This document shows positions 8,929 to 17,624 of a stretch of DNA of 64,000 nt, in pieces. The notes below the pieces were generated by a model. That model worked only from the letters and a program-made list of their open reading frames with translations. It made no database searches and was not told the DNA's origin. Location: NCBI GenBank assembly GCA_902557845.1, contig CACEBX010000001.1, forward strand, positions 62,001 to 126,000. The letters are read 5' to 3'. The stretch's first letter is position 1. Each line of letters begins with the position of its first letter. A program made the translations under genes and the position numbers. The stretch is from Rhodospirillaceae bacterium. GTDB lineage: Bacteria > Pseudomonadota > Alphaproteobacteria > TMED109.

Positions 8929-9591
8929 TTAATTAGTCTTGCCGGTTGGGAGTTTTCTAATTTTTCTTTCATACGGGCCAAGAAAGCCATCTTTATTTGC
9001 CCTCATAAACTCTGGGAATTTAAAAATATTTTTGTTCATTGATTGTAAGTTTTTTATTTTTTTTATTTTTGAAATTTTTACACTAATTGATGTACTTTTA
9101 TTTTCTATTATATCCCAACCTTTTAGTGCTCTGTATTTCTTATCAAAGAAAACTCTTAGTTCAGTACCGTCAAAGTTTTTAGAAACTACCGAATAGTATG
9201 AATTATTATTTTTTGTAACTTTAAGTTGATTAATTTCTTGAAATTTTTCTGGATATAATAGTGCTCCAAGTATACCTCCATCTAGAGGAAGGTAACTGGT
9301 CCTATCATATTGAGCATCGTGTACTATTAACCAATTTCCGTCTGCCACCATAATAAATTGATTAGGAGGCTCAAACTCTACTCTGGCTAAACCTTTCTTT
9401 GCTATTACCATCCACCCTTTAGAAGTAATATTATCACTATCAGTTTGACTAAAATAAATTTCTGCAGGAAAAGTTTCATCTAATTTATTTAATAACTCAC
9501 TATGAAACTCTTCAGATTTTAAACCATTTAAGCTTATTACTATAATTATTAAATTAAAATATGTTATGAAAAAAAAATGAGCTTTATTCAT
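8929..9591 (-). CDS. lolA: Outer-membrane lipoprotein carrier protein LolA
   Basis: A 220-residue exported protein with a hydrophobic N-terminal signal segment (about residues 7-25). LolA-type strands follow: IYFSQTDSDN, SKGWMVIAKKGLARVEFEPP, FIMVADGNWLIVHD and DRTSYLPLDGGILGALLYPEKF. LolA ferries lipoproteins across the periplasm from LolCDE to the outer membrane. Several lipoproteins are encoded in this window (M48 peptidase, LpoA-like, BON, MltA, LptE, DUF3576). It overlaps the ftsK stop region by 8 bp, the standard alphaproteobacterial ftsK-lolA pairing. Confidence 0.88.
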   Translation of the reverse strand: MNKAHFFFITYFNLIIIVISLNGLKSEEFHSELLNKLDETFPAEIYFSQTDSDNITSKGWMVIAKKGLARVEFEPPNQFIMVADGNWLIVHDAQYDRTSYLPLDGGILGALLYPEKFQEINQLKVTKNNNSYYSVVSKNFDGTELRVFFDKKYRALKGWDIIENKSTSISVKISKIKKIKNLQSMNKNIFKFPEFMRANKDGFLGPYERKIRKLPTGKTN

Positions 9592-11728
9592 CGATTAAAA
9601 CCTCTCTTCTTCCCATGGAGTTTGCGGAACTAACTATCCCTTGTCTTTCAAAAGAGTCCACTATTCTTGCTGCTCTGTTATAACCTATTGCAAAATGTCT
9701 TTGCAAAAAACTTGTTGAAACTTTTCTTTCCTTTTTTATTAGGCTTAGCGCTTTGTCATAAAGAGGATCCATTTCTTCTTCATTATTTAGTTCATCAGAC
9801 TCCTCATCTTCTCCTTGAGTAATATAATGCTGATAGTCTGGTTCTCCTTGAGATTTAACAAAATTAGCAACTTTTAAAATTTCTTGGTCACTCACAAAAG
9901 GGCCATGAACTCTTTCTGTATAACCTCCTCCTGCCATAAATAACATGTCGCCTCTACCCAAAAGCTGCTCTGCCCCCTGTTCTCCTAATATTGTCCTGGA
10001 GTCAATTTTAGAAGTTACCTGGAAACTAATTCTATATGGTAAGTTAGCTTTTATAGTCCCTGTAATAACATCAACAGAGGGTCTTTGAGTAGCTAAAATT
10101 AAATGTATTCCTGCTGCTCTTGCCTTTTGAGCTAAAGATTGTATAGAAACTTCAATATCTTTTCCTGCAGCTAACATCAAATCAGCCATTTCGTCAACTA
10201 CTATAACAATAAAAGGTAAAGGATGAATGTCTATCTCTTTATCATGATATATGGGTCTTCCTGAAGTACTATCAAAACCTATTTGTACTTTCTTTACTAG
10301 CTTCCCTTCCTTATATTCCTTTTTTGATATAATCTGATTGTAGGTTTCTATATTTCTTACACCTAAATTAGCCATTTGTTTATACCTTTCATTCATTTCT
10401 TTAACTGCCCACTTTAAAGCATAAACCGCTTTTCTAGGATCAGTCACGACAGGATGAAGCAAATGTGGGATTCCCTCATAAACTGAGAGCTCTAACATTT
10501 TAGGATCAATCAAAATAAACTTGCACTGAGTATAAGAAAACTTATAAAGCAGTGAAAGTATCATTGCATTTATTGATACTGACTTACCAGAGCCAGTTGT
10601 CCCAGCTACCAACAAATGAGGCATCTTACTTAAATCAGAAATGAGTGGTTTTCCTGAAATATCCTTTCCTAATGCTAATGCCAAACCTTCGCTATTAATA
10701 AAGGACTCAGAAGATAAAATTTCTTTTAAAAAAACTACATCAATGTTTTTATTTGGCAGTTCTATACCAAGTGCATTTTTTCCATAAAGCACTGAAACTC
10801 TTGCAGACTTTGCAGACATAGAACGTGCTATATCATCAGATAAACTTATAATTCTTGAGGATCTAGTACCGGGTGCTGGTTCTAACTCGTATCTTGTAAC
10901 TATCGGACCTTCTTTGGCATTTATTATAGAACCCTTAATTCCATAATCATCTAAAACTTTCCTTAAATCTTTTGCCTGAATATTAATATTTTCTCCCCTA
11001 TATTTTTTTCCAGATACTGCATCATCTAAGAAATCAAGTTTGGGTAAAATAAAACTTGCTTTACTGTTTATTTTTATCTTTCTATAACGAGTAGCTTCTT
11101 TTTTAATATTTCTCATTCTTTTTTTAAAAAATTTTTTTCTATTAAAAAATAAAAAATATATTTTTTTAAATATTATTATTAGTTGCTTAATTAGATTATA
11201 AGAAGTAACAAAAAAACCTATTTTAGTTTTAGATATAGAAACTATAAATAAAAATGAAAAAACTAGTAAGTTTGTATAAAGAATTAGGTGTTCATATTGA
11301 ATTAACTCCTTTGCTATAGTCCTAAATTTAACTACTATAATTTTTCCTAAAATTCCTGAATCTAACTTAATGACTTCTAGAGAAATAGATATTAGGGAAA
11401 TACAAAATATTACAACAAAAAAGCGCAATATAAATTTTTTAAAACTATACTCTTTTAATACTAAAATCCTTAATAAAAAAATCATGGAAATGGGAAGCAA
11501 CCAAGATGCGTCGCCTAAAATAACTAGCAACAAAGAGCTTAAATTTGCACCAAAAACCCCTAATACATTCAAAGGAGGCTCATCATTAACTGTAAATATT
11601 GATGGGTCAAAATTATTATGAGTATACAATGATACAAATGAAGCAAATCCTAAGAACAAACAAAAAACACAAGTTAAGATTTTATATATAGTAATTTTGA
11701 AACTTACTTTTTTTAGTTTTGAAAGCAT
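9584..11728 (-). CDS. ftsK: DNA translocase FtsK
   Basis: A 714-residue FtsK/SpoIIIE translocase. The first 170 residues contain several membrane helices that anchor it at the septum, followed by a short basic linker (about 170-215). The motor follows, with Walker A GTTGSGKS near 376, Walker B FIVIVVDEMADLM near 510 and the LATQRPSVDVITGTIK segment. A C-terminal gamma winged helix comes last (STSFLQRHFAIGYNRAARIVDSFE). It pumps chromosome ends toward dif during division. The linker is much shorter than in E. coli FtsK, as usual in small genomes. It overlaps the aminotransferase by 16 bp. Confidence 0.95.
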   Translation of the reverse strand: MLSKLKKVSFKITIYKILTCVFCLFLGFASFVSLYTHNNFDPSIFTVNDEPPLNVLGVFGANLSSLLLVILGDASWLLPISMIFLLRILVLKEYSFKKFILRFFVVIFCISLISISLEVIKLDSGILGKIIVVKFRTIAKELIQYEHLILYTNLLVFSFLFIVSISKTKIGFFVTSYNLIKQLIIIFKKIYFLFFNRKKFFKKRMRNIKKEATRYRKIKINSKASFILPKLDFLDDAVSGKKYRGENINIQAKDLRKVLDDYGIKGSIINAKEGPIVTRYELEPAPGTRSSRIISLSDDIARSMSAKSARVSVLYGKNALGIELPNKNIDVVFLKEILSSESFINSEGLALALGKDISGKPLISDLSKMPHLLVAGTTGSGKSVSINAMILSLLYKFSYTQCKFILIDPKMLELSVYEGIPHLLHPVVTDPRKAVYALKWAVKEMNERYKQMANLGVRNIETYNQIISKKEYKEGKLVKKVQIGFDSTSGRPIYHDKEIDIHPLPFIVIVVDEMADLMLAAGKDIEVSIQSLAQKARAAGIHLILATQRPSVDVITGTIKANLPYRISFQVTSKIDSRTILGEQGAEQLLGRGDMLFMAGGGYTERVHGPFVSDQEILKVANFVKSQGEPDYQHYITQGEDEESDELNNEEEMDPLYDKALSLIKKERKVSTSFLQRHFAIGYNRAARIVDSFERQGIVSSANSMGRREVLIDE

Positions 11729-12894
11729 TTTAACTGTTTTGCTATTTTATTAATAGCTTCCTTAGATTTCAAATTGCTATGAACCAGAGACACTCTAACA
11801 AATTTTTTTCCTGGGTTATTTCTTGCTCCAACTGATAAATACTTTCCTGGCATAACTTTTATATTAAAGTTCTTATATAATGCCTTTGCAAACTTCTCGC
11901 CGTTTCCTACATTCATCCATAAATAAAAGCCTGCTTCTGGCCTACTGTAACAATTATAAGAAGATAAAATCTTATCGGCGTAATTAAATTTAATATTATA
12001 ATTTTCTCTACTCTCATTTACGTGTCTTTCATCACTCCAAAGTTTTGCCGAGAGAATTTGAATTGGTAATGGAATAGCAGGAGCACTATAACTTCTTAAT
12101 TTAGAAAATAGATTTATGATACTTTTATCTCCTACTACAAATCCTGACCTTAACCCCGCTACGTTTGACCTTTTAGATAAAGAATGAAAAATTAAAACAT
12201 TTTTTAAACTTTTTCCTACTTCTTGGCAAACTTCTATTCCACCAACAGGTTTTTTTTTTGTGTAGATGTCTGTGTAACATTCGTCTAAAACCAAAATAGA
12301 TTTGTATCTTCTTATCACATCAATTAGCTCCTTTAGATAATTAGCTGAAGCACATTTACCTTGAGGGTTTGAAGGGTTGCAAAAATAAATTAAGGAAGGA
12401 GTTTTTTTTATTTTATTTCGTAGATTATCTATGTCTAATAAATAATTTTCTTTAATATTAGTATTCATAAAAGATATGGGCAAGTTCTGAAATAGTGATG
12501 ATCCCAAATAAACTTGGTAAAAAGGATTAGGAACTATAATCTGCTTTACTGATAAGACTAACGATATAGAAAAAAGTCCTTCTCGTGTGCCTGACAATGG
12601 CAAGATATTTTCATTTCCAAAAAAAGAACTTTTAACCTTAAACCTTTTTTTAAGCCATTTTAGATAGGAATTTCTTAAAATTGGAAGCCCTCTCATTGGA
12701 GGATATAACCCCCACTTAATATTTTCTCTAGCTAATACACTCTTAACAAAAAGTGGGAACTTATGGTAAGGTTGTCCTATTGACAGGTCTAGTATATTAT
12801 CTTTATTGCTTTCATTTTCCGTGGAAAGTAGCTTTCTCAATCTAGTAAAAGGATATTCTGGTATTTTATTTATATTATTGTTTAAAAAGCTCAT
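11713..12894 (-). CDS. Class I/II PLP-dependent aminotransferase
   Basis: A 393-residue fold-type I aminotransferase. LDLSIGQPYHKFP is near the N-terminus, LSGTREGLFSI near 100, YFCNPSNPQG near 170 (the conserved NP.NP.G), and VLDECYTDIY near 205. The PLP lysine is in SLSKRSNVAGLRSGF near 240, and the substrate arginine region FVRVSL is at the end. The layout resembles N-succinyldiaminopimelate (DapC-like) and aspartate-type transaminases; it sits beside ftsK in many Alphaproteobacteria. A role in lysine/diaminopimelate synthesis is plausible given dapB elsewhere in the window, but specificity cannot be read directly. Confidence 0.85.
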   Translation of the reverse strand: MSFLNNNINKIPEYPFTRLRKLLSTENESNKDNILDLSIGQPYHKFPLFVKSVLARENIKWGLYPPMRGLPILRNSYLKWLKKRFKVKSSFFGNENILPLSGTREGLFSISLVLSVKQIIVPNPFYQVYLGSSLFQNLPISFMNTNIKENYLLDIDNLRNKIKKTPSLIYFCNPSNPQGKCASANYLKELIDVIRRYKSILVLDECYTDIYTKKKPVGGIEVCQEVGKSLKNVLIFHSLSKRSNVAGLRSGFVVGDKSIINLFSKLRSYSAPAIPLPIQILSAKLWSDERHVNESRENYNIKFNYADKILSSYNCYSRPEAGFYLWMNVGNGEKFAKALYKNFNIKVMPGKYLSVGARNNPGKKFVRVSLVHSNLKSKEAINKIAKQLKCFQN

Positions 12895-12903
12895 ATAATA
12901 CTA

Positions 12904-14262
12904 TCATAGTATACTTTCTATTTTTTCAGCAATAGCTAAAAGTTTATTATCATTATTTTTTTTTGTTATTATTGATATTGATAACCATTTCTTTTTATCA
13001 AGGTTCAATGGTAATGATATTGCACATAAATCAAAAATATTAACACCTCTAGTATTATCTAAAGCAGCATTATTATAAAGTTTATATTTATTTTTATTAC
13101 GCATATCTTTAGTAAGAGGTGGCTCTAACGCAATAGTAGGCATTAGAAAAAAATCATATTCTTCCAACCTTTTCATTATCTTATTTTTTAAATCCCTTAT
13201 TTTTTTTCTTATTTTAGTAATACTTTTATTTTCCATATTTTTGCCTATCAAAAATCGCTCAGCGACGTTAGGGTCTATAAAGTTTAAATTATTTTCTATT
13301 ATTTCTTTCCAATATTTCCATGCTTCATAATTAACTAAAGATCCATGAAAAAGAAAAAAATCATTAATTTCTTTAAACTCTGGTACTTCAATATTTTCTA
13401 CATGCAAGCCAATCCTTGACATTTTAGTGTTCAATAAAACGATTTTTTTTTTGCAAAAATTATCAAGTTGGTTGAAATTAAAATCATACACAAAGCCAAC
13501 TTTAATTTTTTTTAAAAATTCAAATTCTTGCTTATATTTTTTATTAGATAAAATATCAAAAAGAATCTTTGTATCTTTTACAGTTTTGCAAATCATACCA
13601 ACGGTATCAAAGGATTTAGATAAAGGCAAAACTCCATCCATAGGAAGTATACCTGATGATGGTTTAAACCCTATTAAACTATGCCAGGCTGCAGGAATTC
13701 TGATTGATCCTGCCGTATCAGTTCCAATTGATAATGGAGCTAATCCAGAAAATAAAGCTGAAGCAGCACCTGTGCTAGAACCGCCCGGAACATGGTTTTT
13801 TTTATTAAACATAATATTAGTTGGAAGCTTACATGACTTATTAATTCCTAAACCCCCAAAAGCAAACTCTACAGTACTAGTTTTTGCTAAAGAAATTAAA
13901 CCATTTTTATTTGCAATTTTAACAATACTTGCATTTTTAACTTTTTCTTTTTTTCTTATTTTTTCTATAAGCTTGGATCCTGCATAAGCAGGAAAGCCTT
14001 CAATGTCTACTAAGTCTTTCCAGACTATTGGTATTCCATCAAAGAAGCTTAGTCTTTGATTTTTTTTTTGTCTCTTCCAAGATAGAGTAGCTTCTTTGTA
14101 TGCTTTTTTTTCTAAAACCTTACTAAATGATAATTTGATGTTTTTATTAGCTTTTTTGAAATTTGAAAGATAATATTCTAAAATAATAATAGGATCAATT
14201 TTCTTTTTTTCTAGCAAAACACCAAGATAAAAGGCAGAATAAATTTTTAAATTATTATTCAT
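12904..14262 (-). CDS. Amidase-signature family amidase
   Basis: A 452-residue amidase-signature hydrolase with the Ser-cisSer-Lys triad. The lysine is in GIPIVWKDLVD near residue 85, the cis-serine in PGGSSTGAA near 155, and the nucleophilic serine in GTDTAGSIRIPA near 180. The family hydrolyses amides or serves as GatA. GatB and GatC are absent here and the gene pairs with an aminotransferase, so a stand-alone amidase is more likely. It diverges from the UbiH-like gene across 33 bp and reads into the aminotransferase gene after 9 bp. Confidence 0.85.
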   Translation of the reverse strand: MNNNLKIYSAFYLGVLLEKKKIDPIIILEYYLSNFKKANKNIKLSFSKVLEKKAYKEATLSWKRQKKNQRLSFFDGIPIVWKDLVDIEGFPAYAGSKLIEKIRKKEKVKNASIVKIANKNGLISLAKTSTVEFAFGGLGINKSCKLPTNIMFNKKNHVPGGSSTGAASALFSGLAPLSIGTDTAGSIRIPAAWHSLIGFKPSSGILPMDGVLPLSKSFDTVGMICKTVKDTKILFDILSNKKYKQEFEFLKKIKVGFVYDFNFNQLDNFCKKKIVLLNTKMSRIGLHVENIEVPEFKEINDFFLFHGSLVNYEAWKYWKEIIENNLNFIDPNVAERFLIGKNMENKSITKIRKKIRDLKNKIMKRLEEYDFFLMPTIALEPPLTKDMRNKNKYKLYNNAALDNTRGVNIFDLCAISLPLNLDKKKWLSISIITKKNNDNKLLAIAEKIESIL

Positions 14263-14295
14263 AGTTATTTTATATTACACTTCTATATAAATTAT

Positions 14296-15504
14296 ATGAA
14301 AAAAAATTATGATATTACAATAGTTGGAAGTGGGCTTACAGGATTAAGTACATCTTTAGCCTTATCCTCTTTAGGTTACAAGATAGCTTTAATTGATCCA
14401 AAACCCTTAACATTTGACAAAAAGAGTTATCCTGATAATAGAACTACAGCAATATCTAGCGGTTCAGTATCTTTTTATAAAAAAATTGGTGTTTGGAATA
14501 GTTTTAAAAAGTATGTGTGTCCTATTAAAAAAATTTTGGTAGAAGAACTATCATCTAAATTAAATACTTCTTTCACTGCAGATGCAAGTAAAGAAAAAGT
14601 AATGGGGTACATGATAGAGAATAAGAATTTTATTAAAATTCTTTTAGGGTTAGCTAAAAATAATAAAAATATTTTTAAATACGATAATAGGTTTTTAAAA
14701 TTTAATAGACAGAAAAACCATGTCCTAGCCTCACTAGATAGCAATATAACCATTGAAAGCAAATTAATTATCGGTGCAGATGGAAGAAATTCCTATTTAA
14801 GAAAATTAGCAAATATTGAATATAAATTCAAAGACTATAAACAAAAGGCCTTTACATTTAATATAGAACATGAAAAATTGCATAAAAACTTAGCTATTGA
14901 AAAATTTTTAGAAGAAGGTCCTTTAGCTATTCTTCCTATAAATAGAAAAAATAATAAAAACTATTCCTCTGTAGTTTGGTCTTGTAATTTTCCTGATTAC
15001 TATAAATATCATGATAAAAAAGGTGAAAAAAAAATTGAACTTTTAATTCAAAATTATTTTGAAAAGATTTACGGGAAAATTAAAGTTTGTTCAAAAATAA
15101 AAACTTGGAGCCTCTCTCTTACTCATTCTAAAAAATATATTGATGAAAGAATTTTACTTCTTGGTGACTCAGCTCATTCTATCCATCCGTTAGCAGGGCA
15201 AGGATTCAATTTAACAGTAAGAGGAATTCAAAAAATCTATAATTTTGCTAGAATAGAAGTAAATAACTCAAAAGATATAGGGAAAAAAGAGTATTTATTT
15301 AATTACTCAAATAAACATTATCTTGACGCAACTTTGCTTATATTGGTAACAGATAAATTAAATCTTTTTTTTTCCAACTCTAATTTTTTGTTTAGAAGCT
15401 TAAGGAGAGGAGGGCTTGCATTTTTTAGTAAAAGCAAGTTGGCAAGAAATATTTTTAGAAATTACGCTACAAAAGGGTCTTTACTTTCTATTAAGAATGA
15501 CTGA
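14296..15504 (+). CDS. UbiH/UbiF/COQ6-type FAD-dependent hydroxylase (ubiquinone biosynthesis)
   Basis: A 402-residue flavoprotein monooxygenase. The N-terminal dinucleotide-binding motif is [29 protein letters not shown] near residue 155 is the GADG..S motif. [23 protein letters not shown] near 290 is the FAD-ribityl motif typical of ubiquinone ring hydroxylases. It should add a hydroxyl group to a polyprenyl-phenol intermediate at the inner membrane. Which ring position it acts on cannot be told from sequence alone. Its end overlaps the Trm112-like gene on the opposite strand by 14 bp. Confidence 0.85.
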   Translation: MKKNYDITIVGSGLTGLSTSLALSSLGYKIALIDPKPLTFDKKSYPDNRTTAISSGSVSFYKKIGVWNSFKKYVCPIKKILVEELSSKLNTSFTADASKEKVMGYMIENKNFIKILLGLAKNNKNIFKYDNRFLKFNRQKNHVLASLDSNITIESKLIIGADGRNSYLRKLANIEYKFKDYKQKAFTFNIEHEKLHKNLAIEKFLEEGPLAILPINRKNNKNYSSVVWSCNFPDYYKYHDKKGEKKIELLIQNYFEKIYGKIKVCSKIKTWSLSLTHSKKYIDERILLLGDSAHSIHPLAGQGFNLTVRGIQKIYNFARIEVNNSKDIGKKEYLFNYSNKHYLDATLLILVTDKLNLFFSNSNFLFRSLRRGGLAFFSKSKLARNIFRNYATKGSLLSIKND

Positions 15505-15685
15505 TCTTTCTAGCCTCTTCCAATAGCAAAATAGGAATCCCCTCTTTTATAGGAAAAGCTAAATTAGCTTTACTGCTAAGTAATTCATTATTTTTTTTGT
15601 CATATGATAGTTTTTCCTTTGTAACTGGACAAACTATTATTTCTAAAAGACTAACGTCAAATCTATCTTTATTATCTTTCTTCAT
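15491..15685 (-). CDS. Trm112-family small protein (UPF0434/YcaR-like)
   Basis: A 64-residue protein of the Trm112 family: [18 protein letters not shown] at the start, a middle [18 protein letters not shown] and a short tail. Bacterial members are small folds thought to support methyltransferases or other partners; their function is poorly defined. Only one cysteine of the former zinc site is kept, as in most bacterial homologues. It directly follows the LON-domain gene, as in many Alphaproteobacteria. Confidence 0.88.
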   Translation of the reverse strand: MKKDNKDRFDVSLLEIIVCPVTKEKLSYDKKNNELLSSKANLAFPIKEGIPILLLEEARKISHS

Positions 15686-16336
15686 TTAGTTAATAGTATC
15701 GTTATCATTTTCATTTCCCTCTAAAGTATACATTCTCAACAATGAAGTTAGAACGTCTACTCTATCTTGCAAAGTAGTTGCTTCGAGTATAGCTTGCTTT
15801 TCAACAACTTTAAATGAACAGATTTGAGGAATAGATGCTAAAATTTGTTCATTTGAAATCTTAGAAATTTCATTTAAATCAACATTTATACTATTTTTAT
15901 CAAAATACTTTTTTAATTCCATTAGTAATGTGCTTAAGTTTAAGAGGTGATAATCATTTTTCAAATCATTCAGAAATGGACTCCAATCAGGCTCTATTCT
16001 TCTATAACCTTTTAATATTGTTAACTCTTTTTTTATTTTAAATCTTAATGTACCTGAAAGCTCTATCAAAAATCTACTATCACTAGTTTCAGTAAATGAA
16101 ATAATTTTTCCTGCGCATCCTACAGGATATAATTTTTTCTCATTTTTATTTTTATGAACTGCTGGCTGAATCATTCCAATGATTCTATGAGTGCTCAACA
16201 CAGACTCTATCATTGCTATATATCTTGGCTCAAATATATTTAAGGGCAAGCTTCCAAAAGGAAAAACTACAGCACCAGGAAGAGGGAATATTGGCAAAGT
16301 ATCAGGTAAGTCAGATTTAGAAAAGTTTTTTATCAT
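15686..16336 (-). CDS. LON N-terminal (substrate-binding) domain protein
   Basis: A 216-residue protein made of the LON substrate-binding domain alone. Diagnostic segments are LPIFPLPGAVVFPFGSLPLNIFEPRY near residues 14-40 and GMIQP near 55, with a helical C-terminal half. It has neither AAA+ nor protease domain. Homologues are encoded between a thioredoxin-like gene and Trm112 across Alphaproteobacteria, as here; a role in protein quality control is assumed rather than shown. It begins one base into the thioredoxin stop region, so the genes are probably co-translated. Confidence 0.85.
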   Translation of the reverse strand: MIKNFSKSDLPDTLPIFPLPGAVVFPFGSLPLNIFEPRYIAMIESVLSTHRIIGMIQPAVHKNKNEKKLYPVGCAGKIISFTETSDSRFLIELSGTLRFKIKKELTILKGYRRIEPDWSPFLNDLKNDYHLLNLSTLLMELKKYFDKNSINVDLNEISKISNEQILASIPQICSFKVVEKQAILEATTLQDRVDVLTSLLRMYTLEGNENDNDTIN

Positions 16337-17235
16337 TATTTATAAAGAATATTTAGTAAGCGACTTCTTCCATTTATAGTAACACTATTATTATTACCTA
16401 GGAAAGAAAACAAGCTGAGAAGTTCATTTTTTGCAACTCCATCGTTCCAATTAGAGTTTTTTTCAATAATGAATAGATAGCCATCTACTGCATCGTCGTA
16501 ATTTCTTTCTAAAATAAATTTCCTAGAAGATTTAAGTTTATTTTCAAAATCATCTAATGTATTTGAACTTTGTGATTCAGCTTCAGACTTTTCTAATATA
16601 CTTGAAAAAAAATTTTTTGCTTCAATCAATTCTTTTATCTCGTTGCTGTTTTTAAGATCTTCTTCTAGCTGGTTTAAAAGATCATCAAGTTCCTCTAGTT
16701 TGTTCATTTCTAAAAGACATTTTCCTAGACCACTCATAGATCTGCTCATTTCCTTTTTAGGCAATTCTGTTGCTATTAACTCAGAAAAAATTTCCATGGC
16801 TTTTTCTACTTCTTTCTTTTCTAAAAATAACTCAGCTGACTCTAACTTTTTGTTAAGATTATCAATTAAGTCAGCGGAAACTGAAGAGACTGAAACAACT
16901 TCTTCAAAAAAAGCCTTTATCTCTTCGGGACTTTTTAAGCCCGCAAATCCATTAATGGGCTGTCCCTCGTAAAAGGCCATTACAGTAGGAATTGACTGTA
17001 TATTTAATTGTTGTGCAAGCTGTTGGTTTTCATCAATGTTGATTTTAACCAGATTAACTTTGCCGTTAAATTGTCCTGTTAATTGTTCAAGTATTGGAGT
17101 AATTTGCTTGCATGGCTCGCACCATGGAGCCCAAAAATCAACTATAACCCCTACACTTTTAGATTTTTTTATTACTTTATCAATAAAAGAAGTAGCGTCT
17201 ACATCTTCAATGAAATTATCTGAGCTATTTATCAT
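16336..17235 (-). CDS. Thioredoxin-TPR protein (CnoX/YbbN-like)
   Basis: A 299-residue protein with an N-terminal thioredoxin domain (about residues 10-115) and a helical, TPR-like C-terminal region. The active site is WAPWCEPCK, a full CxxC, whereas E. coli CnoX has lost the first cysteine, so redox activity is likely retained. The cis-proline is in QSIPTVMAF. CnoX proteins act as chaperedoxins that protect clients and hand them to folding chaperones. The downstream LON-domain gene fits a proteostasis role. A 57-residue zinc-ribbon gene lies 10 bp upstream on the same strand. Confidence 0.85.
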   Translation of the reverse strand: MINSSDNFIEDVDATSFIDKVIKKSKSVGVIVDFWAPWCEPCKQITPILEQLTGQFNGKVNLVKINIDENQQLAQQLNIQSIPTVMAFYEGQPINGFAGLKSPEEIKAFFEEVVSVSSVSADLIDNLNKKLESAELFLEKKEVEKAMEIFSELIATELPKKEMSRSMSGLGKCLLEMNKLEELDDLLNQLEEDLKNSNEIKELIEAKNFFSSILEKSEAESQSSNTLDDFENKLKSSRKFILERNYDDAVDGYLFIIEKNSNWNDGVAKNELLSLFSFLGNNNSVTINGRSRLLNILYK

Positions 17236-17245
17236 CTATTCATGC

Positions 17246-17419
17246 CTACATACTTCCGTTTAAAAATTCTCTACCACAATATGGACAAAAAACTTTACTA
17301 TTTAAAGGAACTTTTAAATAAATAAGAGGATGTTTGCTATTTTGTTCATTCTCTTTTAATTCCTCTTTTGAGTTTGTTCCATCACAGGACACTGTTATAA
17401 AATCTTTGTTATTAGTCAT
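17246..17419 (-). CDS. Small zinc-binding protein, zf-CHCC family (NDUFS6-like)
   Basis: A 57-residue gene read directly from the sequence. It has one cysteine in VSCDG (residue 12), a histidine in KHPLIYL (30) and a CPYCGR pair (45 and 48), the Cys-His-Cys-Cys zinc pattern of the zf-CHCC family. HP.IYL and CPYCGREF match the bacterial relatives of mitochondrial complex I subunit NDUFS6. The mitochondrial protein is needed for complex I maturation; the bacterial role is presumed similar but unproven. It is the first gene of the thioredoxin-LON-Trm112 unit, 10 bp before the thioredoxin start. Confidence 0.8.
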   Translation of the reverse strand: MTNNKDFITVSCDGTNSKEELKENEQNSKHPLIYLKVPLNSKVFCPYCGREFLNGSM

Positions 17420-17504
17420 ATTATCTTATTATCTGCATTATAGAGTCTAGTATTTCTTTATAATATTTCAATAATAATATAATTAACATATAAACAGTAG
17501 TTAT

Positions 17505-17533
17505 TTGCTTAAAATTCTATTATGTTTTATTAT
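17505..17533 (+). promoter_or_regulatory. Probable sigma-70-type promoter of tRNA-Gly
   Basis: TTGCTT (17505-17510) and TATTAT (17528-17533) are separated by 17 bp, close to sigma-70 consensus. Transcription would start about 10 bp before the tRNA. AT-rich background makes the -10 alone weak evidence; the pairing and spacing are what support it. Confidence 0.45.
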
Positions 17534-17542
17534 GTAATTTAA

Positions 17543-17617
17543 GCGGGCGTAGCTCAGGGGTAGAGCACAACCTTGCCAAGGTTGGGGTCGAGGGTTCGAA
17601 TCCCTTCGCCCGCTCCA
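17543..17617 (+). tRNA. tRNA-Gly (anticodon GCC)
   Basis: A complete cloverleaf is visible. The acceptor stem GCGGGCG pairs with CGCCCGC, the D-loop contains AGCTCAGGGGTAGAGC, the anticodon stem AACCTT/AAGGTT encloses GCC, and the T-arm carries GGTTCGAATCC. The 3-prime CCA is encoded at 17615-17617. It decodes GGC and GGU. The M48 peptidase gene starts 7 bp after the CCA, so that mRNA probably arises by read-through and tRNA processing, or from an internal promoter. Confidence 0.96.
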
Positions 17618-17624
17618 AAAAAAA

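Noticed and set aside
13427-13987. 186-residue frame antisense to the amidase
   Set aside because: The opposite strand encodes all the amidase catalytic motifs; the antisense product is low-complexity and matches no family.
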